Source: Niallia taxi
GTDB taxonomy: Bacteria; Bacillota; Bacilli; Bacillales; Cytobacillaceae
Assembly (NCBI RefSeq): GCF_032818155.1
Contig: NZ_CP102589.1
Span: 142,001 to 206,000, forward strand
Reading direction: 5' to 3'
DNA length: 64,000 nucleotides
Under the pieces are notes generated by a model, which was given only the letters and a program-made list of their open reading frames with translations, was not told the origin of the DNA and made no database searches. Below are positions 19,258 through 27,712 of this stretch, one piece after another (the first letter of the stretch is position 1; each line of letters opens with the position of its first letter). The translations under genes and the position numbers were made by a program.

Positions 19258-19313
19258 AGAAATTTACGGTTTCTAAGTAGAGACCCTTAAACCAATTATT
19301 AAGGATATACGAA
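19249..19313 (-). promoter_or_regulatory. Purine riboswitch (guanine-type by C74)
   Basis: On the minus strand the 65-nt element has P1 TTCGTA/TACGAA, P2 CCTTAA/TTAAGG with a loop ending in TTGG, J2/3 TCTCTAC, and P3 TAGAAA/TTTCTA closing the invariant loop CCGTAAA. The loop GG and CC can make the kissing pairs. The J3/1 base equivalent to position 74 of the B. subtilis xpt aptamer is C (plus-strand G19255), which pairs with guanine or hypoxanthine; U would mean adenine. The position before it is G instead of the usual A. The TACGAA strand is also part of the downstream terminator, predicting an ON switch. Confidence 0.85.
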
Positions 19314-19345
19314 AGTAACATAATTAAATTAATATTTATAAGATA

Positions 19346-19373
19346 ATATTAACCGAATCTCATTTGACGGCAA
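19346..19373 (-). promoter_or_regulatory. Putative promoter of the purine-riboswitch transcript
   Basis: Minus-strand TTGCCG (19373-19368) and TAATAT (19351-19346), 16 nt apart, about 30 nt upstream of the aptamer. It runs divergently to mgtE. Confidence 0.45.
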
Positions 19374-19508
19374 GTTAATTGTCAGAAAACTTAACATACT
19401 TTTTACAGCAGTGCGTTATAAAAATATCCATTTCATTCTTGGTGTTTATTTCATATAATAGTACAGGGTATTAAACAACTATGACTTCGGCGGAAAGGAG
19501 TGGGAAGT

Positions 19509-20867
19509 ATGATACAAAATATGTCAGTTAATCAAATCACACTTCACATCATTAAAACACTGAAAGAAAACAAAAAGGCAGAGTTTGAGACTATTATAGA
19601 CGAGCTTCAGCCCTATGATATTGCGCAAATTTACGAAACACTCCCCGATAAGCATAGGACCCGCTTTCTCCTTTTTCTTAACACAGATTTATTAGCAAAC
19701 CTGCTCGAAGAGATTAATAAGGAAGAGCAGCTTGATATATTAAATAAGCTTGGCGTTGAAAAAACTGGTAAGGTTCTTGATTTAATGGACAATGATGACC
19801 TTGCGTCACTTCTTAATGAGCTTTCACCAGAAACAACTGAGCAATTGCTTTCCGGCATGAAAAAAGAAGAGTCTATCATCGTCCAAAACTTGATGAATTA
19901 TCCGGATGAAACAGCCGGTCGCATGATGACAAACCGTTTTGTATGGATACGCGACTATTACACAACAAGGGAAGCAGTTGATAAACTGAAAAGCTTTGCT
20001 GATTTCGCAGAAACATTAAGCTACCTTTATGTTATCAATCAAAAAAGACAATTGGTTGGCGTTGTTTCCTATCGAGACTTATTAATTGCTGAACCGCAGG
20101 ATAAAATCATGGACATTATGTATGAGCGGGTCATCAGTGTTTCTGTTGCGGAGGACCAGGAGCAGGTTGCTCATATTATTCAAAAGTATGACTTTTTAGC
20201 CATCCCTGTCGTCGATGAAGAAAATATGCTGATGGGAATTATAACTGTCGATGATATCATTGACGTTGTTATTCAAGAGGCCGATGAAGATATTCAAAAA
20301 TTATCTGCTGGTGGTAAGGATATAGACTTTGATACGAAAGCACATATTGCAGCATACCGCAGACTGCCATGGCTTATTTTGCTCCTGTTTATCGGCATAG
20401 TGTCAGGCAGCATTATCAGTTCTTATGAGGATATTCTCAGTAAAGCAGTGGCATTATCCTTTTTCATGCCGATGATTTCCGGAATGACCGGTAATACTGG
20501 AACACAATCACTCGCAGTGATTGTACGTGGATTAATTTCTAATACGATTAATAAGCGGATTGTTACAAAGGTAATTTTTAGAGAATTACTTGTCGGCCTT
20601 ATAATTGGCGCAACATGTGGCATAATCATTACATTAATAGCATATGTATGGCAAGGAAGCCCTGTCTTAGGATTTGTTGTTGGATGCTCCCTTTTCTTTA
20701 CACTTATTATCGGAACACTGTCCGGTACAATTATTCCGTTGATTTTATATCGCTTTAAGATTGATCCAGCTGTAGCATCAGGTCCACTTATTACTACATT
20801 AAATGATATTTTTTCTTTGTTTATTTATTTCGGTATTGCAAGTGCCTTCCTCAAGCATCTTATGTAA
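19509..20867 (+). CDS. mgtE: Magnesium transporter MgtE
   Basis: Mg2+ channel of the MgtE family. Order of parts: N-terminal superhelical MgtE_N domain (about 20-125), two CBS domains (about 135-255; PVVDEENMLMGIITVDDII), a plug helix, then five membrane helices from about 285 carrying PMISGMTGNTGTQSLAV and TTLNDIFSLFIYFGIA, the pore signature. Cytosolic domains sense Mg2+ and close the pore. Start ATG 19509 with AAAGGAG 8 nt upstream; a GTG three codons earlier overlaps the ribosome site. Length 452. No M-box riboswitch was seen in its leader. Confidence 0.96.
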   Translation: MIQNMSVNQITLHIIKTLKENKKAEFETIIDELQPYDIAQIYETLPDKHRTRFLLFLNTDLLANLLEEINKEEQLDILNKLGVEKTGKVLDLMDNDDLASLLNELSPETTEQLLSGMKKEESIIVQNLMNYPDETAGRMMTNRFVWIRDYYTTREAVDKLKSFADFAETLSYLYVINQKRQLVGVVSYRDLLIAEPQDKIMDIMYERVISVSVAEDQEQVAHIIQKYDFLAIPVVDEENMLMGIITVDDIIDVVIQEADEDIQKLSAGGKDIDFDTKAHIAAYRRLPWLILLLFIGIVSGSIISSYEDILSKAVALSFFMPMISGMTGNTGTQSLAVIVRGLISNTINKRIVTKVIFRELLVGLIIGATCGIIITLIAYVWQGSPVLGFVVGCSLFFTLIIGTLSGTIIPLILYRFKIDPAVASGPLITTLNDIFSLFIYFGIASAFLKHLM

Positions 20868-20872
20868 ACACA

Positions 20873-20928
20873 AAAACGTTGTATTAGAATTCGATGAATT
20901 TGTTCTAATGCAGCGTTTTTCTTTTTTC
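20873..20928 (+). terminator. Terminator after mgtE
   Basis: Long imperfect stem, AAAAACG-TTGTATTAGAA with TTCTAATGCAGCGTTTTT, followed by a T-rich run. Confidence 0.8.
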
Positions 20929-21047
20929 CCTTCTACTTAAGTAAAATCTAAAACTTTTTCGATATTATCAAAAAATGGAAACTATTTTTCAAAACTATCC
21001 GTCTAAGTAATAGCACTTCATTTTTTAGTTATATAAGGAGTTATCTT

Positions 21048-22208
21048 ATGCGAGGAAGAAGTAACCAATTTTCAGATAGATTCGATTGGACCCTATGTCT
21101 GCTAATCATGCTCTTTTGTTTGACAAGCTGTGTATCTATTTATAGTGCCAACAAAGCATACTTACCTACACAGATTATGTGGTATGGAATTGGAGCCATC
21201 GCCATTGCTGTTCTCACATACTTTGACAATGAACAATTTAGAAAACTGACTTGGATTTTATATGGGGTAGGTATCGCACTTCTTGTCGGATTAGTATTTG
21301 CCCCAATTACTGATTTTACACCACAAAGAAATGGAGCTCAAAGCTGGTATGTAATTCCAGGTATTGGCAGTATCCAGCCATCAGAGTATATGAAGGTATT
21401 CACTATTATGGCTTTGTCAAAGGTAATGCATGACCACCACGAAAAGACAATCTACACAACATTCAAAACAGACTTTATCCTTTTGTGCAAAATGGCATTA
21501 GCTGGAGGAATTCCAATTGCCCTTGTTATTGTTCAGGATTTAGGAACTACTTTAGTACTTATGGCAATTCTTGCAGGAATGATCCTTGTATCAGGAATCA
21601 CTTGGAAAATTATCATCCCAATATACGGAACTGCCCTCTCACTTGGGTCCCTTATTTTATATTTAGCCATATACGGCAGAGATTTTCTGCTTAAATACTT
21701 ACACATCGAAGACTATCAATTTAAAAGAATCGATTCATGGCTCGATCCTGTTGAATCTGGAGATTCAGGCCTTCAACTCGTTTGGTCCCTGCAGGCAATT
21801 GGGTCAGGCCTTATTTCTGGAAAAGGTCTTGGTAATATCGAAGTTTATATACCTGAAAGGCATACAGATTTTGTATTCACCATTATTGGGGAAGAATACG
21901 GCTTTATTGGCGGAAGCATTATTATTATTCTTTATTTCCTTCTCATCTATCATTTGACTCGAACTGCCTTTATATCAAATGATCCTTATAGCATTTATAT
22001 ATGTGTAGGTGTTATCAGCATGATAGCTTTCCACGTATTCGAAAACGTTGGAATGACAATACAGCTTCTTCCCATTACAGGAATTCCATTGCCTTTTATC
22101 AGTTATGGAGGTAGCTCACTAATGACAAACATGATGGCAATGGGACTCATCTTCAGCATTCGTTACCATCATCGTACTTATATGTTTTCTTCCCGTCTTG
22201 CTGTTTAA
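21048..22208 (+). CDS. rodA: SEDS peptidoglycan polymerase, RodA/FtsW family
   Basis: Multi-spanning SEDS protein (about ten hydrophobic segments, 386 residues) that polymerises glycan strands from lipid II together with a class B penicillin-binding protein. Family signatures: QRNGAQSWYVIPGIGSIQPSEYMKV, IVQDLGTTLVL, PERHTDFVFTIIGEEYGFIGG, and PLPFISYGGSSLMTNMMAMG. The ISYGGSSL segment and short cytoplasmic ends favour RodA over FtsW or SpoVE, but paralogues are common in Bacillaceae. AAGGAG lies 8 nt before the ATG. It is a single gene with its own terminator. Confidence 0.88.
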   Translation: MRGRSNQFSDRFDWTLCLLIMLFCLTSCVSIYSANKAYLPTQIMWYGIGAIAIAVLTYFDNEQFRKLTWILYGVGIALLVGLVFAPITDFTPQRNGAQSWYVIPGIGSIQPSEYMKVFTIMALSKVMHDHHEKTIYTTFKTDFILLCKMALAGGIPIALVIVQDLGTTLVLMAILAGMILVSGITWKIIIPIYGTALSLGSLILYLAIYGRDFLLKYLHIEDYQFKRIDSWLDPVESGDSGLQLVWSLQAIGSGLISGKGLGNIEVYIPERHTDFVFTIIGEEYGFIGGSIIIILYFLLIYHLTRTAFISNDPYSIYICVGVISMIAFHVFENVGMTIQLLPITGIPLPFISYGGSSLMTNMMAMGLIFSIRYHHRTYMFSSRLAV

Positions 22209-22241
22209 TAAGAGAATGGGACATAAATAGGTGAATATCAT

Positions 22242-22292
22242 AAAAAACGAGTTATTTAATCAACCTTCGATTAAATAACTCGTTTTTTTTTC
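22242..22292 (+). terminator. Terminator after rodA
   Basis: AAAAACGAGTTATTTAATC / GATTAAATAACTCGTTTTT, perfect arms around a 7-nt loop, then T10. Confidence 0.92.
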
Positions 22293-22640
22293 GTTCTTAG
22301 TTTTAATACTATAATTAAAATGCTTAGTGGAATGGAGCGAAGGACATTCCATTACTAAGGGATATAGAGGACGAAATGAAACGAACTAATTATATAGTCA
22401 CAAGCTTCAAATTTAGATGTAATTTTATTATTCGTGTTTAGAAAGGTTATCTTTTGTTTTGTCTCTTCCACTTTTTGATTGTTTAAGTACGACTGTTATC
22501 AGGGTATAGTTTTCTAACAGTTGCAGAAAATAACGAAGATATTTGAAAGATTTATGAACATTTGAGCTACTTACTAGTCTTCCATAACTTTCCTGTATAT
22601 GATAGAAGTAGAAATAATTATCAACAAATTAAAATAAAAA
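22293..22640. other. Non-coding spacer before dps with one strong hairpin
   Basis: No credible gene. A hairpin at 22323-22359 has arms CTTAGTGGAATG and CATTCC-ATT-ACTAAG and the loop GAGCGAAGGA. No T-tract follows, so it is not a terminator. Its function is unknown. Confidence 0.5.
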
Positions 22641-22645
22641 CTAAA

Positions 22646-22660
22646 TTAAAATAATTATAA
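22646..22660 (+). promoter_or_regulatory. Predicted PerR box upstream of dps
   Basis: TTAAAATAATTATAA matches the PerR consensus TTATAATNATTATAA at all but one specified position. It lies just upstream of the dps promoter. PerR control of Dps/MrgA by peroxide and metal is established in Bacillus; here it is inferred. Confidence 0.65.
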
Positions 22661-22667
22661 ATAAGTA

Positions 22668-22695
22668 TTGATTTTAAATTAAAACTTGTTATAAT
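22668..22695 (+). promoter_or_regulatory. dps promoter
   Basis: TTGATT (22668-22673), 16-nt spacer, TATAAT (22690-22695), 33 nt upstream of the dps ATG. A second PerR-like half-match overlaps the -10 region. Confidence 0.7.
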
Positions 22696-22728
22696 TAAAA
22701 TATAAACAACCGAAGGGAGCTAATAATA

Positions 22729-23181
22729 ATGGGATTACAAACTAAAGTAGAATTACAAAAAGAATTGAATGTACAAGTAGCAAACTGGAGCGTACTTTAC
22801 ACAAAACTTCATCAGCATCACTGGTATGTTAAAGGACCTTTCTTCTTTACATTACATGAGAAATTTGAGGAGCTTTACGATGAGGCAGCAGATGTAGTGG
22901 ATGAAATTGCTGAACGCTTACTTGCAATTGGCGGAAAACCAGTTTCTACTTTGAAAGAATTTTTGGAGACTTCGACACTGGCAGAAAGTACGGAAAAATT
23001 ATCTGCAACTGAAATGGTGCGATCTCTTGTAGAGGACTATAGCCAAATTAATACACAACTAAGATCTTTAGCTGAGCACGCAGACGAGCTTGGAGATACA
23101 GTAACACATGACCTTGCAATTGGATTAACAGAAAAAATCGAAAAACATCTATGGATGTTAACAGCATACTTATCAGAATAA
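22729..23181 (+). CDS. dps: Dps/MrgA ferritin-like DNA-protecting protein
   Basis: Mini-ferritin that forms a 12-subunit shell, oxidises Fe(II) with peroxide and protects DNA. The intersubunit ferroxidase ligands are all in place: His31 in HQHHWYVKG, His43, Asp58 and Glu62 in VVDEIAERLLAIGG. Four helices and the 150-residue length are typical. GAAGGGAG stands before the ATG. A PerR box upstream suggests induction by peroxide. It is monocistronic and convergent with the lipid kinase gene. Confidence 0.95.
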   Translation: MGLQTKVELQKELNVQVANWSVLYTKLHQHHWYVKGPFFFTLHEKFEELYDEAADVVDEIAERLLAIGGKPVSTLKEFLETSTLAESTEKLSATEMVRSLVEDYSQINTQLRSLAEHADELGDTVTHDLAIGLTEKIEKHLWMLTAYLSE

Positions 23182-23203
23182 AAAGCAGGCTTCTACCAAT
23201 AAG

Positions 23204-23235
23204 AAATAAGGCATCCATTAATGGATGCCTTATTT
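23204..23235. terminator. Bidirectional terminator between dps and the lipid kinase gene
   Basis: Perfect arms AAATAAGGCATCCAT / ATGGATGCCTTATTT with a 2-nt loop, placed between two convergent genes and usable from either side. Confidence 0.88.
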
Positions 23236-23242
23236 CATTTAT

Positions 23243-24145
23243 TTAAAAATCAGGTCGAAGCATTTTTATATGACTTGGGAGCACCTTCAGCTCGCTTGGT
23301 GTTTTTGTGTACACCTCTCCGTCCATATCGACATCAACAAAATGTTCAGAGCTTATTTTAATATGTTTTCCACTCATATACAGTACCTCTTCTTTAAGCT
23401 CTTCATCCGTTTCAAAATCTATTTTACGGAGATCATTAAGCTCCTTTAACAACTGTAGATTGGTATTTTTAACAATAAAAACATCTACTAAACCGTCATT
23501 ATAGGATATTGTTGAGAATGGAAGTTGTTTTCCACCAATAAACTTGCCGTTCACAACCATTGCCAAAACAGCCTTTTCTCTTATTTCCTTTCCATCTATA
23601 TTCATGACAAGCTCTTTCGGCTCGGTATTTTGAATAGTTCTGATGGCACTCAGTAAATAGCTGGCCCTGCCAAGGATGTTTTTTTCTTCTTCTCTAATAT
23701 TGTTTGATGTTTCAGCTACAAGACCTATCCCCCAAAAATTCAGGAAAAAAGCAGAGTCTGTCTGAATAATATCTACAGGCTCCTCAACTCCGTATAAAAC
23801 TAACTCTTCAGCCGCCCTTTGCAGGTTTTGCTGTATACCTAATGTACGACTGAAATCATTGCATGTCCCTCCAGGGAGAATGGCAAGCACCGGCCTTTTT
23901 TGTAAGCCAGCTAAACCGTTGACACATTCGTGGATAGTTCCATCTCCACCAAGTACAATAACAAGTTCTGTCTGTTCTCCATATTTCTCGCAAATCTCAG
24001 CAGCATGATTTGGTCCTTTTGTCTTAAATACCTGCAAATGATCAATTTCCTTCGCAAACACATGTAAACAGCTTTGAAGCTGTACGTCTATTTCCTTTTT
24101 CCCTGCATTTCCATTATAGATAAAAAGGGCATTTTTGTATTTCAT
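23243..24145 (-). CDS. Diacylglycerol kinase family lipid kinase
   Basis: Soluble lipid kinase of the DagK/YegS/BmrU family, which phosphorylates diacylglycerol or a related lipid. Nucleotide-binding motif VIVLGGDGTIHECVNGL, then ILPGGTCNDFSRTLGI and a C-terminal beta-domain ending VDMDGEVYTKTPSELKVLP. Length 300. Ribosome site GGAGGG precedes the ATG. The gene is a single unit with a shared terminator downstream. The paralogue (DgkB, BmrU or YtlR-like) cannot be decided from sequence alone. Confidence 0.9.
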   Translation of the reverse strand: MKYKNALFIYNGNAGKKEIDVQLQSCLHVFAKEIDHLQVFKTKGPNHAAEICEKYGEQTELVIVLGGDGTIHECVNGLAGLQKRPVLAILPGGTCNDFSRTLGIQQNLQRAAEELVLYGVEEPVDIIQTDSAFFLNFWGIGLVAETSNNIREEEKNILGRASYLLSAIRTIQNTEPKELVMNIDGKEIREKAVLAMVVNGKFIGGKQLPFSTISYNDGLVDVFIVKNTNLQLLKELNDLRKIDFETDEELKEEVLYMSGKHIKISSEHFVDVDMDGEVYTKTPSELKVLPSHIKMLRPDF

Positions 24146-24279
24146 ATTGAGATAAACCCTCCTTTTTTTACCCTATACCCATAATTGCAGGAATTTCTAA
24201 CTTCTTGTCCTTAATTTTGGAAAGATATAACATTGTGTTAGAATTAAATCCATAAATCTCGAAGCGTGGAGGAACCTTT

Positions 24280-24936
24280 GTGAAAAAACAATTTGTAGTT
24301 ATCGGTCTCGGCAATTTCGGCGGAAGTCTCGTCAAGGAATTTTTTGATGCAGGTACAGAGGTGTTGGCAATAGACCAATCCTTGGAAAGAGTCGAAAAAT
24401 ACCGCCCGTTTGCAACACACTGTGTACAAGTCAACACCATGAGTGAAGCCACACTCACACAGCTTGGTATCCGCAACATGGATCATGCCTTTGTGGCATT
24501 AGGTGACGATATTGAGTCAAGTGTGCTTACAACACTTATTTTGAAAGAAATGGGAATGAAGCAGGTATGGGTAAAGGCCGCCGATGTCTACCATAAAAGA
24601 GTGTTAGAGAAAATTGGTGCAGACAAGGTTATTCATCCAGAACGGGATATGGCAAAAAGGATTGCCCATCATGTAATATCAGAAAAAATGATTGATTATA
24701 TTGAGCTATCGGACAAACACGGTATTGTAGAGCTGGCAGCCTCAGACAAAGTGCATCAGCGATCACTTCTTGAGTTAAATATCCGGGCAAATTACGGCTG
24801 TACCATTATTGGAATCCAGCGAAAAGGGGATACAATAGTCTCTCCTGCTGCTGAGGAGAAGATTTTAAAAGGCGATACACTAATTGTCATCGGCAGTAAT
24901 GAAGATATATATCAATTTGAAAAAGATGGCCTATAA
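24280..24936 (+). CDS. ktrA: KtrA/KtrC-like K+ uptake regulatory subunit (RCK protein)
   Basis: Cytosolic gating ring subunit of a Ktr potassium channel. TrkA_N (Rossmann) domain at about 1-120 with GLGNFGGSLV and a terminal acidic residue of the NAD/ATP site (AIDQS); then RCK_C domain (about 135-218), where c-di-AMP binds in relatives. IGADKVIHPERDMAKRIAHHVIS is nearly identical to B. subtilis KtrC. Start GTG 24280 with GGAGG 6 nt upstream. No membrane subunit (KtrB/KtrD) is next to it, so like ktrC it is probably a stand-alone gene. No ydaO-type riboswitch found upstream. Confidence 0.92.
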   Translation: MKKQFVVIGLGNFGGSLVKEFFDAGTEVLAIDQSLERVEKYRPFATHCVQVNTMSEATLTQLGIRNMDHAFVALGDDIESSVLTTLILKEMGMKQVWVKAADVYHKRVLEKIGADKVIHPERDMAKRIAHHVISEKMIDYIELSDKHGIVELAASDKVHQRSLLELNIRANYGCTIIGIQRKGDTIVSPAAEEKILKGDTLIVIGSNEDIYQFEKDGL

Positions 24937-24948
24937 ACGGAGAACTAT

Positions 24949-24972
24949 GCGGAGAACCTCCGCTTTTTTTTA
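24949..24972 (+). terminator. Terminator after ktrA-like gene
   Basis: GCGGAG-AAC-CTCCGC followed by nine T. Confidence 0.88.
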
Positions 24973-25108
24973 TGGTGAAAAATACTCAGCAAGATACTGA
25001 TATGCTCCTATATTTCACCTCCTCCTCTATTCCATCATAAAAATCTTTGCGTTTATTCTTTTTCTTGGCGGGTAATAAGGACAATAAGTCAAGACAAGGA
25101 GGAATAAT

Positions 25109-26623
25109 ATGATAAATAACAGTGGAAATTGGAATGGATGGAACAACTATTTAGACAGATTGCCAGATTTTCTTTTGGCAGTAGTCGTATTAATCCTCGG
25201 TTGGATTATCGCGAAAATTATTGAAAAAGCAATTTATAAAGGACTTCAGAAAACAAAATTAGATGACAAAATATTTCCTGAAGGAGCTTCAAGGAAATAC
25301 TCTTCCGAAAAAATAATTAGTAAGATTATCTACTTTATTTTACTCGTATATGTATTCAGTTTATTCTTTAACATCCTGAATCTTACTGTCATCACATCAC
25401 CACTAGTATCCATGCTTTCATCTATTTTTGGGGCAATCCCAAATATCTTAAAAGCTGCAATTATTTTATTGGTTGCATGGCTAGTCGCTTCAGGCTTAAA
25501 ATTCTTAATCAAAAAATCAGGCAACACATTGAAAGTACATGAAAAGCTAAATAAATGGAAATTATTAGACAATAATCAACAACAGCCTAACTTAATGGAC
25601 AAGGTAGCTAATATTGCTTTTTACCTTGTGCTGCTTCTTTTCTTGCCTGCAGTATTAGGTGCTCTTAACCTATATGGAGTTTCTGAGCCGTTTGCTAATA
25701 TGCTTCAAAACATACTAGCGTTCTTGCCTAAGCTTCTTGCAGCAGCAGTAATCATTTTAGTCGGCTGGTTTGCAGCAAAGATTGTCCGCACAATTGTTAC
25801 AAGCTTCTTACAGAGCATTGGCTTAGAATCATTGGCGAACCGCTTCGGATTAACGAAGCTATTTGAAAATACATCGCTTGCTTCTATTATTGGAAATGTA
25901 ATTTTCATTTTCATCATGATTCCTGTCGTTATTTCTGCGTTGGAAAAATTAGATATTGAAGGAATCTCACAACCAGCAATTAATATGCTTAATGATGTTT
26001 TAACAATGATCCCGAATATTGCAGTTGCCATTTTCCTTGTACTTCTAGGTGTTTGGATTGGTAAATGGATTAAACAAATGGTGACATCATTGCTATCAGG
26101 CCTGGGTCTTGACAACTATGTTCATAAAATGGGAATCGCTCCTACAACAAGCATTGCCAACCTTATTGGTTCAATCGCTCAAATATTAGTTGTCTTTTTA
26201 CTAGCAGTCCAAGCATTAAATCTGCTCGGCCTTGAATTCTTAGTAACATTATCAACTGCTGTAGTAGCATACTTGCCGCAAGTCATTGCAGCTGTAGTGA
26301 TTATTGGTGTTGGCTTATGGTTAGGAGTTCTTGTCAAAAACACACTTGGCGGCTTGCTTCACGGACCAGCGTTCAGACTTCTGCCGTCAATTGCAAAATA
26401 CGCTATTATTGCAATAACAATCTTTATGGCTTTAGATCAACTAGGGGTTGCATCGTCTATCGTCACATCTGCCTTTGTTCTTATCCTCGGTGGATTGGCA
26501 CTTGCCTTCGGACTAGCATTTGGTCTTGGCGGTAAAGATTTCGCAGCAAAAAGACTAGGGAAATTAGATGCAAAAATGGATGAATCTAAAATCAATAAAA
26601 ATGATGGTAACAGCAGCATCTAA
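25109..26623 (+). CDS. Mechanosensitive-channel-like membrane protein with five TM-helix repeats
   Basis: A 504-residue membrane protein with repeated copies of a conserved amphipathic/TM helix unit (family related to MscS-type channels). Repeats begin near residues 20 (DFLLAVVVLILGWIIAKII), 108 (IPNILKAAIILLVAWLVA), 204 (LPKLLAAAVIILVGWFAAK), 300 (IPNIAVAIFLVLLGVWIGK) and 388 (LPQVIAAVVIIGVGLWLG). Near the C-terminus GGLALAFGLAFGLGGKDFAA resembles the MscS pore helix, after which comes a short charged tail. AAGGAGG precedes the ATG. It stands alone with its own terminator. An osmotic or membrane-tension role is inferred from family only. Confidence 0.85.
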   Translation: MINNSGNWNGWNNYLDRLPDFLLAVVVLILGWIIAKIIEKAIYKGLQKTKLDDKIFPEGASRKYSSEKIISKIIYFILLVYVFSLFFNILNLTVITSPLVSMLSSIFGAIPNILKAAIILLVAWLVASGLKFLIKKSGNTLKVHEKLNKWKLLDNNQQQPNLMDKVANIAFYLVLLLFLPAVLGALNLYGVSEPFANMLQNILAFLPKLLAAAVIILVGWFAAKIVRTIVTSFLQSIGLESLANRFGLTKLFENTSLASIIGNVIFIFIMIPVVISALEKLDIEGISQPAINMLNDVLTMIPNIAVAIFLVLLGVWIGKWIKQMVTSLLSGLGLDNYVHKMGIAPTTSIANLIGSIAQILVVFLLAVQALNLLGLEFLVTLSTAVVAYLPQVIAAVVIIGVGLWLGVLVKNTLGGLLHGPAFRLLPSIAKYAIIAITIFMALDQLGVASSIVTSAFVLILGGLALAFGLAFGLGGKDFAAKRLGKLDAKMDESKINKNDGNSSI

Positions 26624-26644
26624 ACCATTTCTCTCTCATATAAA

Positions 26645-26678
26645 GAAAACTCCGCATGAATATGGCGGAGTTTTTTTA
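26645..26678 (+). terminator. Terminator after the MS-channel-like gene
   Basis: AAAACTCCGC / GCGGAGTTTT arms with T7. Confidence 0.88.
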
Positions 26679-26825
26679 TTTTTTAGAATAACTGTATTTT
26701 TGACCATTATTTATTGATATGAAACCAATTTCATAGTATATGCTTAATGAAACGGTGCAGATATCAGCGTAATATGCTGTCTGGAGGCATAGCGTAATGA
26801 TACTGCCCGCTGCTTTAACATGTCT

Positions 26826-27605
26826 TTACGGTAAATCTGTATCAAGCAGTTCATACCCGTCCACCAATGTGGATAATGGTACTATATCTGCGTCCTTTTG
26901 ATAGACAGGGATATATTGTTTTAACACCGTAACAACCGCAGGACCTGATATACCAACATGGCCTATTGCGATATACTCCTTCTTATTATTAAGATTTTCT
27001 ACAAGCTTGGTTGCCTGCTTTTGAATATGCTGGTTGGAATATATATGATCAAAAAACATATTGTTCTCTAAATAGGGAACCTGCAATTCCTCCGCAAGTT
27101 TTTTTACAACACTTTTCCCGGTCGTTTTACTATCCAAATAAAATAGATCATGCTTTTTACATTCCTCTAAAATAATCCTCATAACTCTTTCATCTTCAGT
27201 AGCCTTTGAACCCATATGATGATTCATTCCGACTGCATAAGGAATATTATCAATTGCTGATGACACTCTTTTTCTGATTTCTTCATCACTTAAATTTGTT
27301 GTAATAGCTCCGGGACCAAGCCAGCTTTTTTTACCGTGCTTTGGCTCGAGCGGCATATGAACTATTACCTCATGTCCTTTTTTATGTGCTTGGATGGCAT
27401 CCTCTCTGCTTGTGGACATAAAAGGCATAATCGCAACGGTAATTGGCACAGGCAAATTTAACATTTCCTCTGTCCCTCTCATGTTGTTTCCGAAGTCATC
27501 AATAACGATCGCAAGCTCTTTTTTCACCTGATTCTCCTCATTTGCAGCATATACAGGCAAACAGGTAAACGTAAGCAAGCAACATAGAATAAAGGATTTT
27601 CCCAT
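26826..27605 (-). CDS. Divergent polysaccharide deacetylase family protein (YibQ-like), secreted
   Basis: Secreted protein of 259 residues with a cleavable signal peptide (MGKSFILCCLLTFTCLPVYA). The body is a divergent polysaccharide deacetylase (YibQ family) fold: LAIVIDDFGNNMRGTEEML with the paired Asp, EVIVHMPLEPKHGKKS, VGMNHHMGSKATEDERVM, FYLDSKTT and a late AIGHVGISGPAV. These sites could bind a metal. Members are predicted to act on cell-envelope glycans, but no activity is settled. It is transcribed alone. GGTGCGC-type weak ribosome site. Confidence 0.85.
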   Translation of the reverse strand: MGKSFILCCLLTFTCLPVYAANEENQVKKELAIVIDDFGNNMRGTEEMLNLPVPITVAIMPFMSTSREDAIQAHKKGHEVIVHMPLEPKHGKKSWLGPGAITTNLSDEEIRKRVSSAIDNIPYAVGMNHHMGSKATEDERVMRIILEECKKHDLFYLDSKTTGKSVVKKLAEELQVPYLENNMFFDHIYSNQHIQKQATKLVENLNNKKEYIAIGHVGISGPAVVTVLKQYIPVYQKDADIVPLSTLVDGYELLDTDLP

Positions 27606-27672
27606 AAGCGCACCTCTTTTTTTCTTAGTATTTTCTTCTTAGCCTGACTTCATCCCCAGATTAAACAACAAC

Positions 27673-27707
27673 AAAAAAAGTCGACTCAGCATTATAGCTA
27701 AGTCGAC
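27673..27707 (-). terminator. Terminator of the potABCD operon
   Basis: GTCGACTTAGC / GCTGAGTCGAC on the minus strand (one wobble pair), then T7, 6 nt after the potD stop. Confidence 0.88.
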
Positions 27708-27712
27708 ATTCA

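Noticed and set aside
19314..19508. M-box (Mg2+) riboswitch before mgtE
   Set aside because: The leader lacks the conserved M-box core; only a short AT-rich leader and a ribosome site are present.
24146..24279. ydaO/c-di-AMP riboswitch before the ktrA-like gene
   Set aside because: The spacer of about 130 nt is too short for that aptamer and shows none of its core motifs.
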